Positions 7,505-14,754 of a stretch of DNA of 20,747 bases are shown piece by piece. This DNA is from an uncultured Clostridia bacterium (GTDB taxonomy: Bacteria > Bacillota > Clostridia > Christensenellales > Aristaeellaceae), in contig CAKTWP010000031.1 in assembly GCA_934630705.1 (NCBI GenBank), forward strand, positions 1 through 20,747. Direction: 5' to 3'. How positions within the stretch are numbered: position 1 is the stretch's first letter; the number at the start of each line of letters is the position of its first letter. Made by a program: the position numbers and the translations under genes. Under the pieces are notes generated by a model. That model searched no databases, was not told the DNA's origin, and worked only from the letters and a program-made list of their open reading frames with translations.

Positions 7505-7529
7505 ATGGCGCATCCGATCAGCGGAATGC

Positions 7530-9011
7530 TTATTTATGATACAGCTTATGGCTCTGATAGCGGGGATCGCAGGTGATATTGACCTTAAGACGGCGGAAGA
7601 CGTTATCATCCACGGGCGCAAGAATCACCGTGGAATGGGCCTCGCAGCTTTTCAGATGGGGCAGCTGCCTGATGGCCCGGGCGGCCGTTTCATCCGTGGC
7701 GGCGCAAATAGACAGCGCCAGCAGGATCTCGTCCGTATGCAGCCGGGGATTATGATTGCCCAGATAATCGCATTTCAGGGCCTGAATGGGCTCAATGACC
7801 GAAGGGGAAATGAGATGCGTTTCCTTGGAGATGCCGCCCAGGGCCTTGAGCGCGTTGAGCAGCAGCGCGGCGGAGGGACCCAGCAGGCTGGAGGTTTTGC
7901 CGGTAACGATCCGGCCGTCCGGCAGCTGCAGGGCAGCGGCGGGCGCGCCGGTGGCCTCGGCCCGCTCCCGGGCGGCGGCGACCACAGGCCGGTCTGCGTC
8001 GCTCAGGTTCATCTGCTGCATGAGCAGCAGCAGCTTTTCCACGTCGGCTTGGGAGCCGTGGCCCTTCCGGGCTTCGCACCGGGCGATATAATACCGCCGG
8101 ATGATCTCCTGCCGGGCGGCGGCTTTGCAGACCTCGTCGTCGATAATGCAGTTGCCCGCCATGTTCACGCCCATGTCCGTGGGGGATTTATAGGGGGATT
8201 TACCGTAAATCTTTTCAAACACCGCGTTGAGCACCGGAAAAATTTCGATATCCCGGTTGTAATTCACGGTGGTTTCGCCATAGGCCTCCAGATGAAAGGG
8301 ATCGATCATATTCACATCGTTCAGATCCACTGTGGCGGCTTCATAGGCCACATTCACCGGATGTTTGAGGGGCAGATTCCAGATGGGGAAGGTTTCAAAC
8401 TTGGCGTAGCCCGCCTGAATGCCCCGCTGATGCTCCCGATAAAGCTGGCTGAGGCACACGGCCATTTTGCCGCTGCCCGGGCCGGGGGCCGTGACCAGAA
8501 TCAGGGGACGGGAGGTTTCCACGTATTCATTGCGGCCAAAGCCGTCGTCGCTGACGATGTGCTGCACGTTATAGGGATAGCCCTCGATGGGATAATGACG
8601 ATACACCTTCACGCCCAGGCTTTCCAGCCGCTGCTTGAAGGCCACGGCGGTGTGCTGATCCCGCCAGCGGGTGAGCACCACGCTGCCCACATACAGCCCG
8701 ATGGCCCGGAATGCATCAATCAGCCGCAGCACGTCGGCGTCATAGGTGATGCCCAAATCACCCCGGACCTTGTTCTTTTCAATGTCGTCGGCATTGATGG
8801 CGATCACCAACTCGGCCTGATCCTTCAGGTTCAGCAGCATGGCCATTTTGCTGTCCGGCCGGAACCCGGGCAGCACCCGGGAGGCATGGTAATCATCAAA
8901 CAGCTTGCCTCCCAGCTCCAGATACAGCTTGCCCCCGAAAGCGGCGATGCGCTCCCGGATATGGGCGGATTGCATGGCGGTGTATTTATCGTGGTCAAAC
9001 CCGATTTGCAT
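7530..9011 (-). CDS. DUF1846 family protein
   Basis: A 493-residue soluble protein matching the DUF1846 family across its length (family members are about 495-500 residues). MQIGFDHDKYTAMQSAHIRERI and FGGKLYLELGGKLFDDYHASRVLPGF in the first 50 residues are strongly family-like. A glycine-rich phosphate-loop-like stretch APGPGSGK at 175-182 suggests nucleotide or phosphate binding. The family is common in Firmicutes and has solved structures but no established biochemical role to my knowledge. Start at 9011 is preceded by GGAAGGGGA; an in-frame ATG further upstream lies inside the -10 element of the promoter and is excluded. Own promoter, own terminator, divergent from cysK with 246 bp between. 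Confidence 0.9.
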   Translation of the reverse strand: MQIGFDHDKYTAMQSAHIRERIAAFGGKLYLELGGKLFDDYHASRVLPGFRPDSKMAMLLNLKDQAELVIAINADDIEKNKVRGDLGITYDADVLRLIDAFRAIGLYVGSVVLTRWRDQHTAVAFKQRLESLGVKVYRHYPIEGYPYNVQHIVSDDGFGRNEYVETSRPLILVTAPGPGSGKMAVCLSQLYREHQRGIQAGYAKFETFPIWNLPLKHPVNVAYEAATVDLNDVNMIDPFHLEAYGETTVNYNRDIEIFPVLNAVFEKIYGKSPYKSPTDMGVNMAGNCIIDDEVCKAAARQEIIRRYYIARCEARKGHGSQADVEKLLLLMQQMNLSDADRPVVAAARERAEATGAPAAALQLPDGRIVTGKTSSLLGPSAALLLNALKALGGISKETHLISPSVIEPIQALKCDYLGNHNPRLHTDEILLALSICAATDETAARAIRQLPHLKSCEAHSTVILAPVDDNVFRRLKVNITCDPRYQSHKLYHK

Positions 9012-9051
9012 GGCGGCGTCCCCTTCCCCCGTTTTTTCAACATACTGCACC

Positions 9052-9081
9052 ATTATAGCACGTTTCGCCCCCCGGAAACAA
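9052..9081 (-). promoter_or_regulatory. sigma-A promoter of the DUF1846 gene
   Basis: On the minus strand, TTGTTT (9081-9076), 18 bases, TATAAT (9057-9052), with TGC directly before TATAAT, an extended -10. The start would fall near 9045, about 34 nt before the start codon. Confidence 0.7.
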
Positions 9082-9193
9082 GCGGAAACGAAGGAAAAAA
9101 TCAAGAAAAATCGGAAGAAAGAAAGCAAAACGGGCTGGGCAGGGAACAGGAAACAGGCCGTTTTTCCGGCACGGACGTGCTTGCAATCTGTTC

Positions 9194-9222
9194 TTGACAA
9201 GGACGATTTCAAAGCCTATAAT
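9194..9222 (+). promoter_or_regulatory. perfect consensus sigma-A promoter of cysK
   Basis: TTGACA at 9194-9199, exactly 17 bases, TATAAT at 9217-9222. Both hexamers are perfect. The leader to the start codon is only about 30 nt, so any control is likely by a repressor near the start; the AT-rich TATAATATCACTATA at 9217-9231 is an imperfect palindrome that could serve as its site. Confidence 0.85.
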
Positions 9223-9257
9223 ATCACTATATTTTGAAAAGAAAGAGGCGCTTGCCC

Positions 9258-10190
9258 ATGAGCCGTATCTATGCTTCCGCTGATCAGCTGATCGGCCATA
9301 CCCCGCTGCTGGAAATGACGCATCTGGAAAAGAAATATGGCCTGAAGGCCCGGGTGCTGGCCAAGCTGGAATATCTGAACCCCGCCGGATCGGTGAAGGA
9401 CCGGGTGGCCAAGGGCATGATTGAGGATGCGGAAAAGCGGGGCCTGCTTCGTCCGGGCTCCACGATTATCGAGCCCACCTCCGGCAACACCGGCATCGGC
9501 CTGTGCGCCGTGGCGGCTGCCCGGGGATATAAGGCCGTGATCGTGATGCCGGATACCATGAGCGTGGAGCGGCGGATGACCATGAAGGCCTATGGCGCGG
9601 AGCTGGTGCTCACGCCCGGGGCCAAGGGCATGGCCGGAGCCATCGCCAAGGCGGAGGAGCTGCAAAAGGAGATTCCGGACAGCATCGTGGCGGGCCAGTT
9701 TGTGAATCCCGCCAATCCGGCCGCCCATTATGCCACCACCGGCCCTGAAATCTGGCAGGATACGGATGGAGAAGTAGATGTGTTTGTGGCGGGCGTGGGC
9801 ACCGGCGGCACCATCACGGGGGTGGGCCGGTATCTGAAGGAACGCAAGCCGGGCGTGCGGATCGTGGCCGTGGAGCCTGCGGCGTCCCCTGTGCTCAGCG
9901 GCGGCCATGCCGGCCCTCATGCCATTCAGGGCATCGGCGCGGGGTTTGTGCCCAAGGTGCTGGATACCAGCGTGTATGATCAGATTATTCAGGTGGAAAA
10001 CGCCGATGCGTTCGCCATGGGCCGGGAAATTGGCCGGGCAGAGGGCGTGCTGGTGGGCATTTCGTCCGGCGCGGCCATGCATGCGGCGGTGGAGCTGGCC
10101 AGGCTTCCTGAAAATGCGGGCAAGACCATCGTGGCGCTGCTGCCCGATACGGGCGACCGGTATCTGTCCACGCCGCTGTTCGCGGAATAA
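9258..10190 (+). CDS. cysK: cysteine synthase A (O-acetylserine sulfhydrylase)
   Basis: A 310-residue PLP enzyme that makes cysteine from O-acetylserine and sulfide in the cytoplasm. NPAGSVKDR holds the PLP lysine (Lys47); TSGNTG at 74-79 binds the substrate carboxylate; GTGGT at 181-185 holds the PLP phosphate; GISSGA at 267-272 supplies the serine facing the pyridine nitrogen. The absence of a haem-binding or CBS domain and the length favour CysK over cystathionine beta-synthase. CysM cannot be fully excluded, but GHTPLLEM and the SVKDR context are CysK-like. AGAGG lies ahead of the ATG at 9258. It is monocistronic with a perfect sigma-A promoter and a terminator at 10247-10279; no serine acetyltransferase is adjacent. 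Confidence 0.95.
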   Translation: MSRIYASADQLIGHTPLLEMTHLEKKYGLKARVLAKLEYLNPAGSVKDRVAKGMIEDAEKRGLLRPGSTIIEPTSGNTGIGLCAVAAARGYKAVIVMPDTMSVERRMTMKAYGAELVLTPGAKGMAGAIAKAEELQKEIPDSIVAGQFVNPANPAAHYATTGPEIWQDTDGEVDVFVAGVGTGGTITGVGRYLKERKPGVRIVAVEPAASPVLSGGHAGPHAIQGIGAGFVPKVLDTSVYDQIIQVENADAFAMGREIGRAEGVLVGISSGAAMHAAVELARLPENAGKTIVALLPDTGDRYLSTPLFAE

Positions 10191-10246
10191 CGCGGCGCGT
10201 TTCGTGCAGATGAAAAGCACAAAAGCCGTACTATAATAGGTTAAAA

Positions 10247-10279
10247 CCCCTTCTTCCCAAGGTGGAGAAGGGGCTTTTT
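10247..10279 (+). terminator. intrinsic terminator of cysK
   Basis: CCCCTTCT at 10247-10254 pairs with AGAAGGGG at 10266-10273, followed by CTTTTT to 10279. AAAA in front of the stem would also let it work on the minus strand. Confidence 0.85.
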
Positions 10280-10297
10280 GCTGAAAAAGCAAGAAAT

Positions 10298-10323
10298 TTG
10301 TATACAAATGCATTTGTATACAA
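10298..10323. promoter_or_regulatory. tandem palindromic operator candidate
   Basis: A perfect 26-bp palindrome centred on TGCA (10309-10312). It is built from two identical boxes TTGTATACAA at 10298-10307 and 10314-10323, each itself a perfect palindrome, 16 bp centre to centre. The left box extends to a 14-bp palindrome ATTTGTATACAAAT. The TGTATACA core resembles operators of GntR-family repressors. The boxes overlap a possible weak promoter (TTGCTG at 10278-10283, 17 bases, TATACA at 10301-10306) and lie 30 bp ahead of the -35 of the clear rho promoter. No regulator gene is adjacent. Confidence 0.6.
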
Positions 10324-10353
10324 GCTCCTTCATTAGAATCAGGAAAAAAGGGA

Positions 10354-10382
10354 TTGAAAATCCGGGCCGGTTCTGCTATAAT
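10354..10382 (+). promoter_or_regulatory. sigma-A promoter of the rho operon
   Basis: TTGAAA at 10354-10359, 17 bases, TATAAT at 10377-10382. The start would be near 10389, giving a leader of about 188 nt before rho. Confidence 0.75.
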
Positions 10383-10444
10383 CAAGAAAGACAGCGCCAT
10401 TGGGCGATTCTGCCTATTATCGGATCAAACCGTGAAACGAGGAC

Positions 10445-10576
10445 ATGCCATCATCAGAAACCCCTGAAAATCCATACGGCGTCCCATCCCCCCGGATTTT
10501 CTGTGCGAGAGCGGCAAATGGCCGGCTTTTTTATGCCGCTGCGTTTCCCGGGCCCGTATCTCAAGGAGGAACTTGA
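10445..10576 (+). CDS. possible 43-codon leader ORF abutting rho
   Basis: An ATG at 10445 opens a 43-residue frame (starting MPSSETPENP) whose TGA at 10574-10576 directly touches the rho ATG. Its only ribosome binding site candidate, GAGG, is too close to the ATG (about 2 nt), so translation is doubtful. If translated, it would cross the attenuator-like stems at 10510-10540 and could couple to rho. Kept as a low-confidence entry because of its exact abutment. Confidence 0.15.
   Translation: MPSSETPENPYGVPSPRIFCARAANGRLFYAAAFPGPVSQGGT
10510..10540 (+). promoter_or_regulatory. attenuator-like element in the rho leader
   Basis: GCGGC (10511-10515) can pair with GCCGGC (10521-10526, one bulged G) and is followed by six T (10527-10532), a weak intrinsic terminator. 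AGCGGC (10510-10515) can instead pair perfectly with GCCGCT (10535-10540), which excludes the terminator. A further stem GAAAATCC/GGATTTTC (10466-10473, 10494-10501) lies upstream with a C-rich loop. Rho is autoregulated through its leader in Escherichia coli, so control here is plausible but unproven. Confidence 0.4.
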
Positions 10577-12559
10577 ATGAGCGAAAAATATGAAGCCATG
10601 ACCGTGCTGGAGCTGCGCCGGGTCGCCAAGGAAATGGGCGTGAAGCTGGGCGCAGGCATCAGCAAGCAGGGAATTATCGATAAGCTGAGTGCCGCCGCGG
10701 CCGTTGCCCCTGCCGGGGACCCGCCCCATACGGAGGAAGCCGCTGCCGTTGCCGCGCCTGAGGAGGACGCCCCTGAGGCGCAGCCCCAGCCTGCCGCGCC
10801 CGTGCGCCATGCCGCCATTATCGCGGATGAGGAGCCGGACGAGGAGGACGACGATGTGCCCGTGCTGACGCCCAACCCCACGCTGCAGGGCATTCCCCGC
10901 ACCATGAATCCCCGGCCTGCATCCCGGCCCGCTGCGGCCAATCCCGCGCCGGGTGCTTCGTCCCTGAGCACCATTTCGCCCAAGGCCCCGGCCTTCACCA
11001 TGGAAGGCGCCCGGGCCTGGCATAACCCCCGGGCCTATGCCCCGGCAGGCGGCTATCAGCGTTCTGCTCCCGGCGGCGCATGGGGAAAGCCCACCCAGCC
11101 TGCTTCTCCCGGCGAACCCCGGGTGTATTCCCGCGGGCCCCAGCAGCCCCAGCGGTATGATCCCCGGGGTGTTCAGCAGCCCCAGCGGCCAGCACCGGCC
11201 TATTCATCCTCCCGCTTTGGCCCCGAGCAGCCGGAAGGGGAGAACCGGCCTGCGGATTACCGGCCTTACACACCGGATTATTCCGCGCCCCGGCAGGATT
11301 ACGCCCCGCGGACGGATTATGCGGCCCCTGCTCCCCAGGAATATGGCGCGCCCCGGCAGCCTGCCTATTATCATAAGGACGCGGCCCCGGGCGGCAGCCC
11401 GGCCATGGCTGATATGCTCATGACCGGCGAATGCGGCGATGGCGAGGGTGTGCTGGAGGTGCATCCCGACGGCTACGGCTTCCTGCGCATCAGCAATTAT
11501 CGCCCCGGGAAAAACGATATTTATGTATCCAACGCGCAGATTCGCCGCTTTAACCTGCGCACCGGCGATTTCGTGGCCGGCAAAACCCGGCCCCAGCGGG
11601 AGGGCGATCGGTCCTGCGCGCTGCTGTATATTACCGAAATCAATGGTCAGGCCCCCGAAGAAGCTCCCAAGCGCCTGAGCTTTGAGGAGCTCACCGCCCT
11701 GTATCCTAAGCGGAAAATGGCGCTGATGCCCCGGGCGGGCACGGATATCCTGCTGCGGATGATGGATCTGATGGCTCCCGTGGGCTTTGGCCAGCGGGCG
11801 CTGGTGGTGGCCCCGGCCCGGTCCGGGAAAACGGCGCTGCTCAAGCGCCTGGCCGCGTCCATTGGCAATCGGTATCTGAAAGCCCAGCTGCTGGTGCTGC
11901 TGCTGGATGAGCGGCCCGAGGATGTGACCGAGGTGCGCGAGGCGGTCAAGGGCGAGGTGATCTGCTCTACCGTGGATGAAACGCCGGAAACCCTGGCCAA
12001 GGTCAGCGAGCTGGCGTTGGAACGGGCGCTGCGGCTGGTGGAGCAGAAGCGGGACGTGGTGATCCTGGTGGACAGCATCACGAAAATGGCCAAGGCCTAT
12101 AACGCGATGGCGCCCCAATCCGCCCGTACGCTGCCCGGCGGCCTGGCGGCTGGGGCTATGAATAAGCCCAAGCGCTTCTTTGGCTCCGCCCGCAATACCC
12201 GGGAAGGCGGCACCCTCACCGTGATTGCCCTGGCCCAGCAGGAAGCGGGCAGCGCACTGGATCAGGCCATCGTGGAGGAGCTGCGGGGCGCGGCCAATCT
12301 GGAAATGTTTATCGGCAGGGCGGCGCCCAAGGCTGCGCTGTTCCCTGCCGTGGATTTCGCCCGCAGCGCCAATCGCCGGCCCGAGCTGCTGCTTTCCCCG
12401 GCGGAAATGCAGGCTGCGGAAAAGATGCGGGAAATGTGGGTCCAGGATCAGCCGGGCCTGATCGCGCAGATGAACGAAACCGATGATAACAATGCGTTGC
12501 TGGTAAACTGGCAGCTGGCCCCGGCCCAGGAAGCGCCTAAGACGGACGGCCAGGCCTGA
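10577..12559 (+). CDS. rho: transcription termination factor Rho with long disordered insert
   Basis: A 660-residue Rho, the hexameric RNA helicase that ends transcription; E. coli Rho has 419 residues. Rho_N helical domain at about 1-42 (MTVLELRRVAKEMGVKLGAGISKQGIIDKL). Residues about 45-285 are a low-complexity insert: first acidic and Ala/Pro-rich, then Pro/Gln/Arg/Tyr-rich with repeated DY and PQR units. The cold-shock-like RNA-binding domain starts at about 289 (GVLEVHPDGYGFLR, DIYVSNAQIRRFNLRTGD). The RecA-like motor has Walker A ARSGKT (Lys418), catalytic DERPED with Glu448, Walker B VVILVDSITK (Asp499), the PKRFFGSARN loop and an arginine-finger candidate Arg581. After Walker B it departs from typical Rho (ALAQQEAGSALDQAI, EELRGAANLEM). 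GGAGG at 10565-10569 sets the start. First gene of an operon with the zinc-ribbon gene 34 bp downstream. Confidence 0.95.
   Translation: MSEKYEAMTVLELRRVAKEMGVKLGAGISKQGIIDKLSAAAAVAPAGDPPHTEEAAAVAAPEEDAPEAQPQPAAPVRHAAIIADEEPDEEDDDVPVLTPNPTLQGIPRTMNPRPASRPAAANPAPGASSLSTISPKAPAFTMEGARAWHNPRAYAPAGGYQRSAPGGAWGKPTQPASPGEPRVYSRGPQQPQRYDPRGVQQPQRPAPAYSSSRFGPEQPEGENRPADYRPYTPDYSAPRQDYAPRTDYAAPAPQEYGAPRQPAYYHKDAAPGGSPAMADMLMTGECGDGEGVLEVHPDGYGFLRISNYRPGKNDIYVSNAQIRRFNLRTGDFVAGKTRPQREGDRSCALLYITEINGQAPEEAPKRLSFEELTALYPKRKMALMPRAGTDILLRMMDLMAPVGFGQRALVVAPARSGKTALLKRLAASIGNRYLKAQLLVLLLDERPEDVTEVREAVKGEVICSTVDETPETLAKVSELALERALRLVEQKRDVVILVDSITKMAKAYNAMAPQSARTLPGGLAAGAMNKPKRFFGSARNTREGGTLTVIALAQQEAGSALDQAIVEELRGAANLEMFIGRAAPKAALFPAVDFARSANRRPELLLSPAEMQAAEKMREMWVQDQPGLIAQMNETDDNNALLVNWQLAPAQEAPKTDGQA
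11141..11188 (+). repeat. 33-bp-period direct repeat within the rho insert
   Basis: CAGCAGCCCCAGCGG occurs at 11141-11155 and again at 11174-11188, a period of 33 bp (11 codons), encoding QQPQR twice. This points to repeat expansion within the disordered segment of Rho. Confidence 0.75.
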
Positions 12560-12593
12560 CGCCGGGATAACGACCTGATTTTTCGGAGGATTT

Positions 12594-13688
12594 ATGCAAG
12601 CGACAAATTACCGCTGCCCCTGCTGCGGCGCGGCGCTGACCTTTGGCTCCAAGAGCCAACAGCTGGAATGCGAAGCCTGCGGAAATTCCTTTTCGCTGGA
12701 AAGCGTCGAGCAGGCCGCTCAAATCCAGGTGGAAGACACAAAAGACGAAGAAATGCAATGGCTGCAGGCGGCCAACGCCGGCTTTGACAGCACGGAAAAC
12801 AGCCATATGCGAGCGTACCGCTGCCAGTCCTGCGGCGCGGAAATGCTGCTGGACGAAACCACCGCCGCATCCGAATGCGTTTATTGCGGCAATCCGTCCG
12901 TGATGCCGGATGTGCTCACCGGCGTGTATCGGCCCGACGGGGTGATTCCCTTTCAGAAAAGCAAGCAGGAGGCCCAGGAGGCGCTTCGCCGCCATTGCAA
13001 GGGCAAAAAGCTGCTGCCCAACGGCTTCTTTGACGAATCCCGGCTGGAGAAAATCACCGGCGTATATGTGCCCTTCTGGCTGTTCCAATGCGAGGCCGAG
13101 GCGGACGTGACCTATAACGCCCAGAAGGTGAGCGTGCGGCGGGAAGGACAATACGAAGTGACCCGCACCTCCCATTTCCTGGTGCGCCGGGGCGGGCATG
13201 TGGCGTTTAAGGGCGTGCCGGTGGACGGCTCCAGCAAAATGGACGATACGCTGATGGAATCCATCGAGCCCTATGACAGCGACACGGCCCAGGACTTTAC
13301 CATCGCCTACCTGGCCGGCTATCAGGCCCAGCGTCATGATGTGGACGCGCAGGCCTGCCAGCCCCGGGCCAACGCCCGTATTCGCGAAAGCGTGCAGGCG
13401 CTGATGCGCGGCACGGTGCAGGGGTATTCCGCTGTGTTTCCGGCCAACACGCAGATTCATCTGCAGCACGGCCAGGTGCGGCAGATTCTCATGCCCGTCT
13501 GGCTGCTGAACACCCGCTGGCGGGACACGACCTATACCTTCGCCATGAACGGCCAGACCGGCCGGTTCATCGGGGATTTGCCCACGGACAGGGGCAAGTT
13601 CTGGAAATGGCTGCTGGGGCTGTTCTTTGGCATTGGCGCGGGGGGATACGCCCTGTGCTATCTGCTGGCTGTGCTGGGGGTGCTGTGA
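12594..13688 (+). CDS. double zinc-ribbon membrane protein
   Basis: A 364-residue protein with two zinc ribbons at the N-terminus: Cys8-x2-Cys11 with Cys26-x2-Cys29, and Cys77-x2-Cys80 with Cys95-x2-Cys98. A central region of about 230 residues is rich in beta strands and includes YVPFWLFQCEAEADVTY near 155-171 and LMPVWLLNTRW near 301-311. One hydrophobic helix lies at the C-terminus (about 338-362), so the bulk is probably cytosolic and tail-anchored. Such proteins are common, unnamed members of the zinc-ribbon class in Firmicutes; function is unknown. CGGAGGA lies 6 nt ahead of the ATG. It sits between rho and the TPM gene, and its stop is 2 bp from the next start, so co-transcription with both is likely. 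Confidence 0.8.
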   Translation: MQATNYRCPCCGAALTFGSKSQQLECEACGNSFSLESVEQAAQIQVEDTKDEEMQWLQAANAGFDSTENSHMRAYRCQSCGAEMLLDETTAASECVYCGNPSVMPDVLTGVYRPDGVIPFQKSKQEAQEALRRHCKGKKLLPNGFFDESRLEKITGVYVPFWLFQCEAEADVTYNAQKVSVRREGQYEVTRTSHFLVRRGGHVAFKGVPVDGSSKMDDTLMESIEPYDSDTAQDFTIAYLAGYQAQRHDVDAQACQPRANARIRESVQALMRGTVQGYSAVFPANTQIHLQHGQVRQILMPVWLLNTRWRDTTYTFAMNGQTGRFIGDLPTDRGKFWKWLLGLFFGIGAGGYALCYLLAVLGVL

Positions 13689-13690
13689 AA

Positions 13691-14488
13691 ATGAAACGAT
13701 TTTGGATTGTGCTCCTGGCGCTGTGTTGTCTAGTTGGCAGCGCGCTGGCGGAAAACCGGGTGATTGACGAGGTGGGGCTGCTTTCCACGCAGGAGAAGGA
13801 AACGCTGGAGCAGACCATCAGGCAGATTCAGGAGAAGCACCAGATGGACGTGGTGCTGCTGCTGGTGGACAGCATCGGCAGCAAGCGGCCCCGGGATTAT
13901 GCCGCGGATTATTACGATTACGGCGGCTACGGCCTGGGCAGCAGCAAGGACGGCGTACTCTTTCTGCTGAGCATGGGCACCCGGGATTATTTCACCCTTC
14001 TTACCGGCCGGGCCATTCCGGTGTTTACCAATGCGCGGCAGGATCTGCTGCATGAGGAGATTGTGCCCTATCTGAGCGATGGGGAGTATTTCACCGCGCT
14101 GGAGAAGTATCTGCACCGGGTGGACGTGATTATGGGGCTGGGCGTGCCCGCGGACGGATATGGCGAGAGCGTTTACACCTCCGGCGAACGGGCGGGCAAG
14201 CTGTTTCCCTTTGTGCTGATTGCGGCGCTGGTGGTTTCGCTGATTACGGCCTTTTCCCTGAAAGGCCAGCTGAAAACCGTGCGGCGGAAGAACGAGGCCA
14301 TGTCCTATGTGCGGGACGGCTCCTTCCATCTTACCCGGTCGCAGGACATTTATCTGTATACCACCACCCAGCGCCATAAGATCGAAACGGATACCGATCA
14401 TCACAGCAGCGGCGGTGGCGGCGGCGGAACCAGCACCTTTAGCGGCAGCTCCGGTACCACCCATGGCGGCTCCGGCGGAAAATTCTGA
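13691..14488 (+). CDS. TPM-domain secreted/membrane protein
   Basis: A 265-residue protein. Signal peptide 1-20 (MKRFWIVLLALCCLVGSALA, cleavage before Glu21). TPM domain at about 24-150: VIDEVGLLSTQEKETLEQTI, MDVVLLLVDS at 52-61, DYAADYYDYGGYGLGSSKDGVLFLLSM at 69-95. A membrane helix follows at about 171-190, then a basic cytosolic stretch and a Gly/Ser/Thr-rich tail ending HGGSGGKF, as in YgcG-like proteins. TPM domains are known from plant photosystem II repair (TLP18.3, with acid phosphatase activity) and from bacterial membrane proteins of unclear role. Start at 13691, 2 bp after the zinc-ribbon gene; translation is probably coupled. Last gene of the rho operon. Confidence 0.85.
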   Translation: MKRFWIVLLALCCLVGSALAENRVIDEVGLLSTQEKETLEQTIRQIQEKHQMDVVLLLVDSIGSKRPRDYAADYYDYGGYGLGSSKDGVLFLLSMGTRDYFTLLTGRAIPVFTNARQDLLHEEIVPYLSDGEYFTALEKYLHRVDVIMGLGVPADGYGESVYTSGERAGKLFPFVLIAALVVSLITAFSLKGQLKTVRRKNEAMSYVRDGSFHLTRSQDIYLYTTTQRHKIETDTDHHSSGGGGGGTSTFSGSSGTTHGGSGGKF

Positions 14489-14500
14489 GGATCAATCCGA

Positions 14501-14555
14501 AACGCGGAGGAAACCGTTCTTTGCGGTCAGGGAATGGTTTTCCCCGCGTTTTTTT
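14501..14555 (+). terminator. intrinsic terminator of the rho operon
   Basis: AACGCGG at 14501-14507 pairs with CCGCGTT at 14544-14550, and the stem continues with GGAAACC/GGTTTTCC (about 15 pairs with one mismatch); a run of T continues to 14555. It lies 12 bp after the TPM stop codon. Confidence 0.8.
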
Positions 14556-14707
14556 CCGGGAAAACCAAAGAGGAATATGATAGCGATATTGGCTTTTTTC
14601 CAGAAGAAAGGCATAACCGGATTTCCGTTTTTTTCCTTTATTCCGCCACATTGCAGAATGAAGGAAAATCTGCTTTATCCTGACCGGCTTTCTTTGGGAG
14701 CGCGCAA

Positions 14708-14742
14708 GAGGGTATTTCTTTCTTCTTGAAGGAAATACTCTC
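14708..14742 (+). other. 15-pair stem-loop in the intergenic region
   Basis: The arm at 14708-14722 (GAGGGTATTTCTTTC) pairs along its whole length with 14728-14742 (GAAGGAAATACTCTC), two pairs being G-T, around a TTCTT loop. It lies upstream of the MoxR-operon promoter, so it is not part of that leader. It could be the end of an unseen short transcript. Confidence 0.5.
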
Positions 14743-14754
14743 TCGTTTATATGT

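Larger units (their letters stand above)
10191..10576 (+). other. regulatory gap between cysK and rho
   Basis: This 386-bp stretch has no convincing gene. It holds, in order, the cysK terminator, a 26-bp tandem palindrome, a sigma-A promoter and a roughly 190-nt rho leader with an attenuator-like pair of alternative stems. Each is listed separately. Confidence 0.8.

Noticed and set aside
6310..7539. 409-codon plus-strand open frame opposite the GerMN gene
   Set aside because: The minus strand encodes two clear GerMN domains. This frame is His/Gly-rich with no family features and starts inside a terminator.
9012..9053. In-frame ATG about 14 codons upstream of the chosen DUF1846 start
   Set aside because: It overlaps the TATAAT element of the gene's own promoter and lacks a ribosome binding site.
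7443..9197. 584-codon plus-strand open frame opposite the DUF1846 gene
   Set aside because: The minus-strand frame is a full-length family match with its own promoter and terminator; the plus frame is compositional noise.
9216..10400. 394-codon minus-strand open frame opposite cysK
   Set aside because: cysK is unambiguous on the plus strand; this frame crosses promoters and the terminator and has no protein-like features.
10278..10580. 100-codon plus frame across the rho leader
   Set aside because: It runs from a terminator through the palindrome and promoter and has no start signal; the leader is better explained as non-coding.
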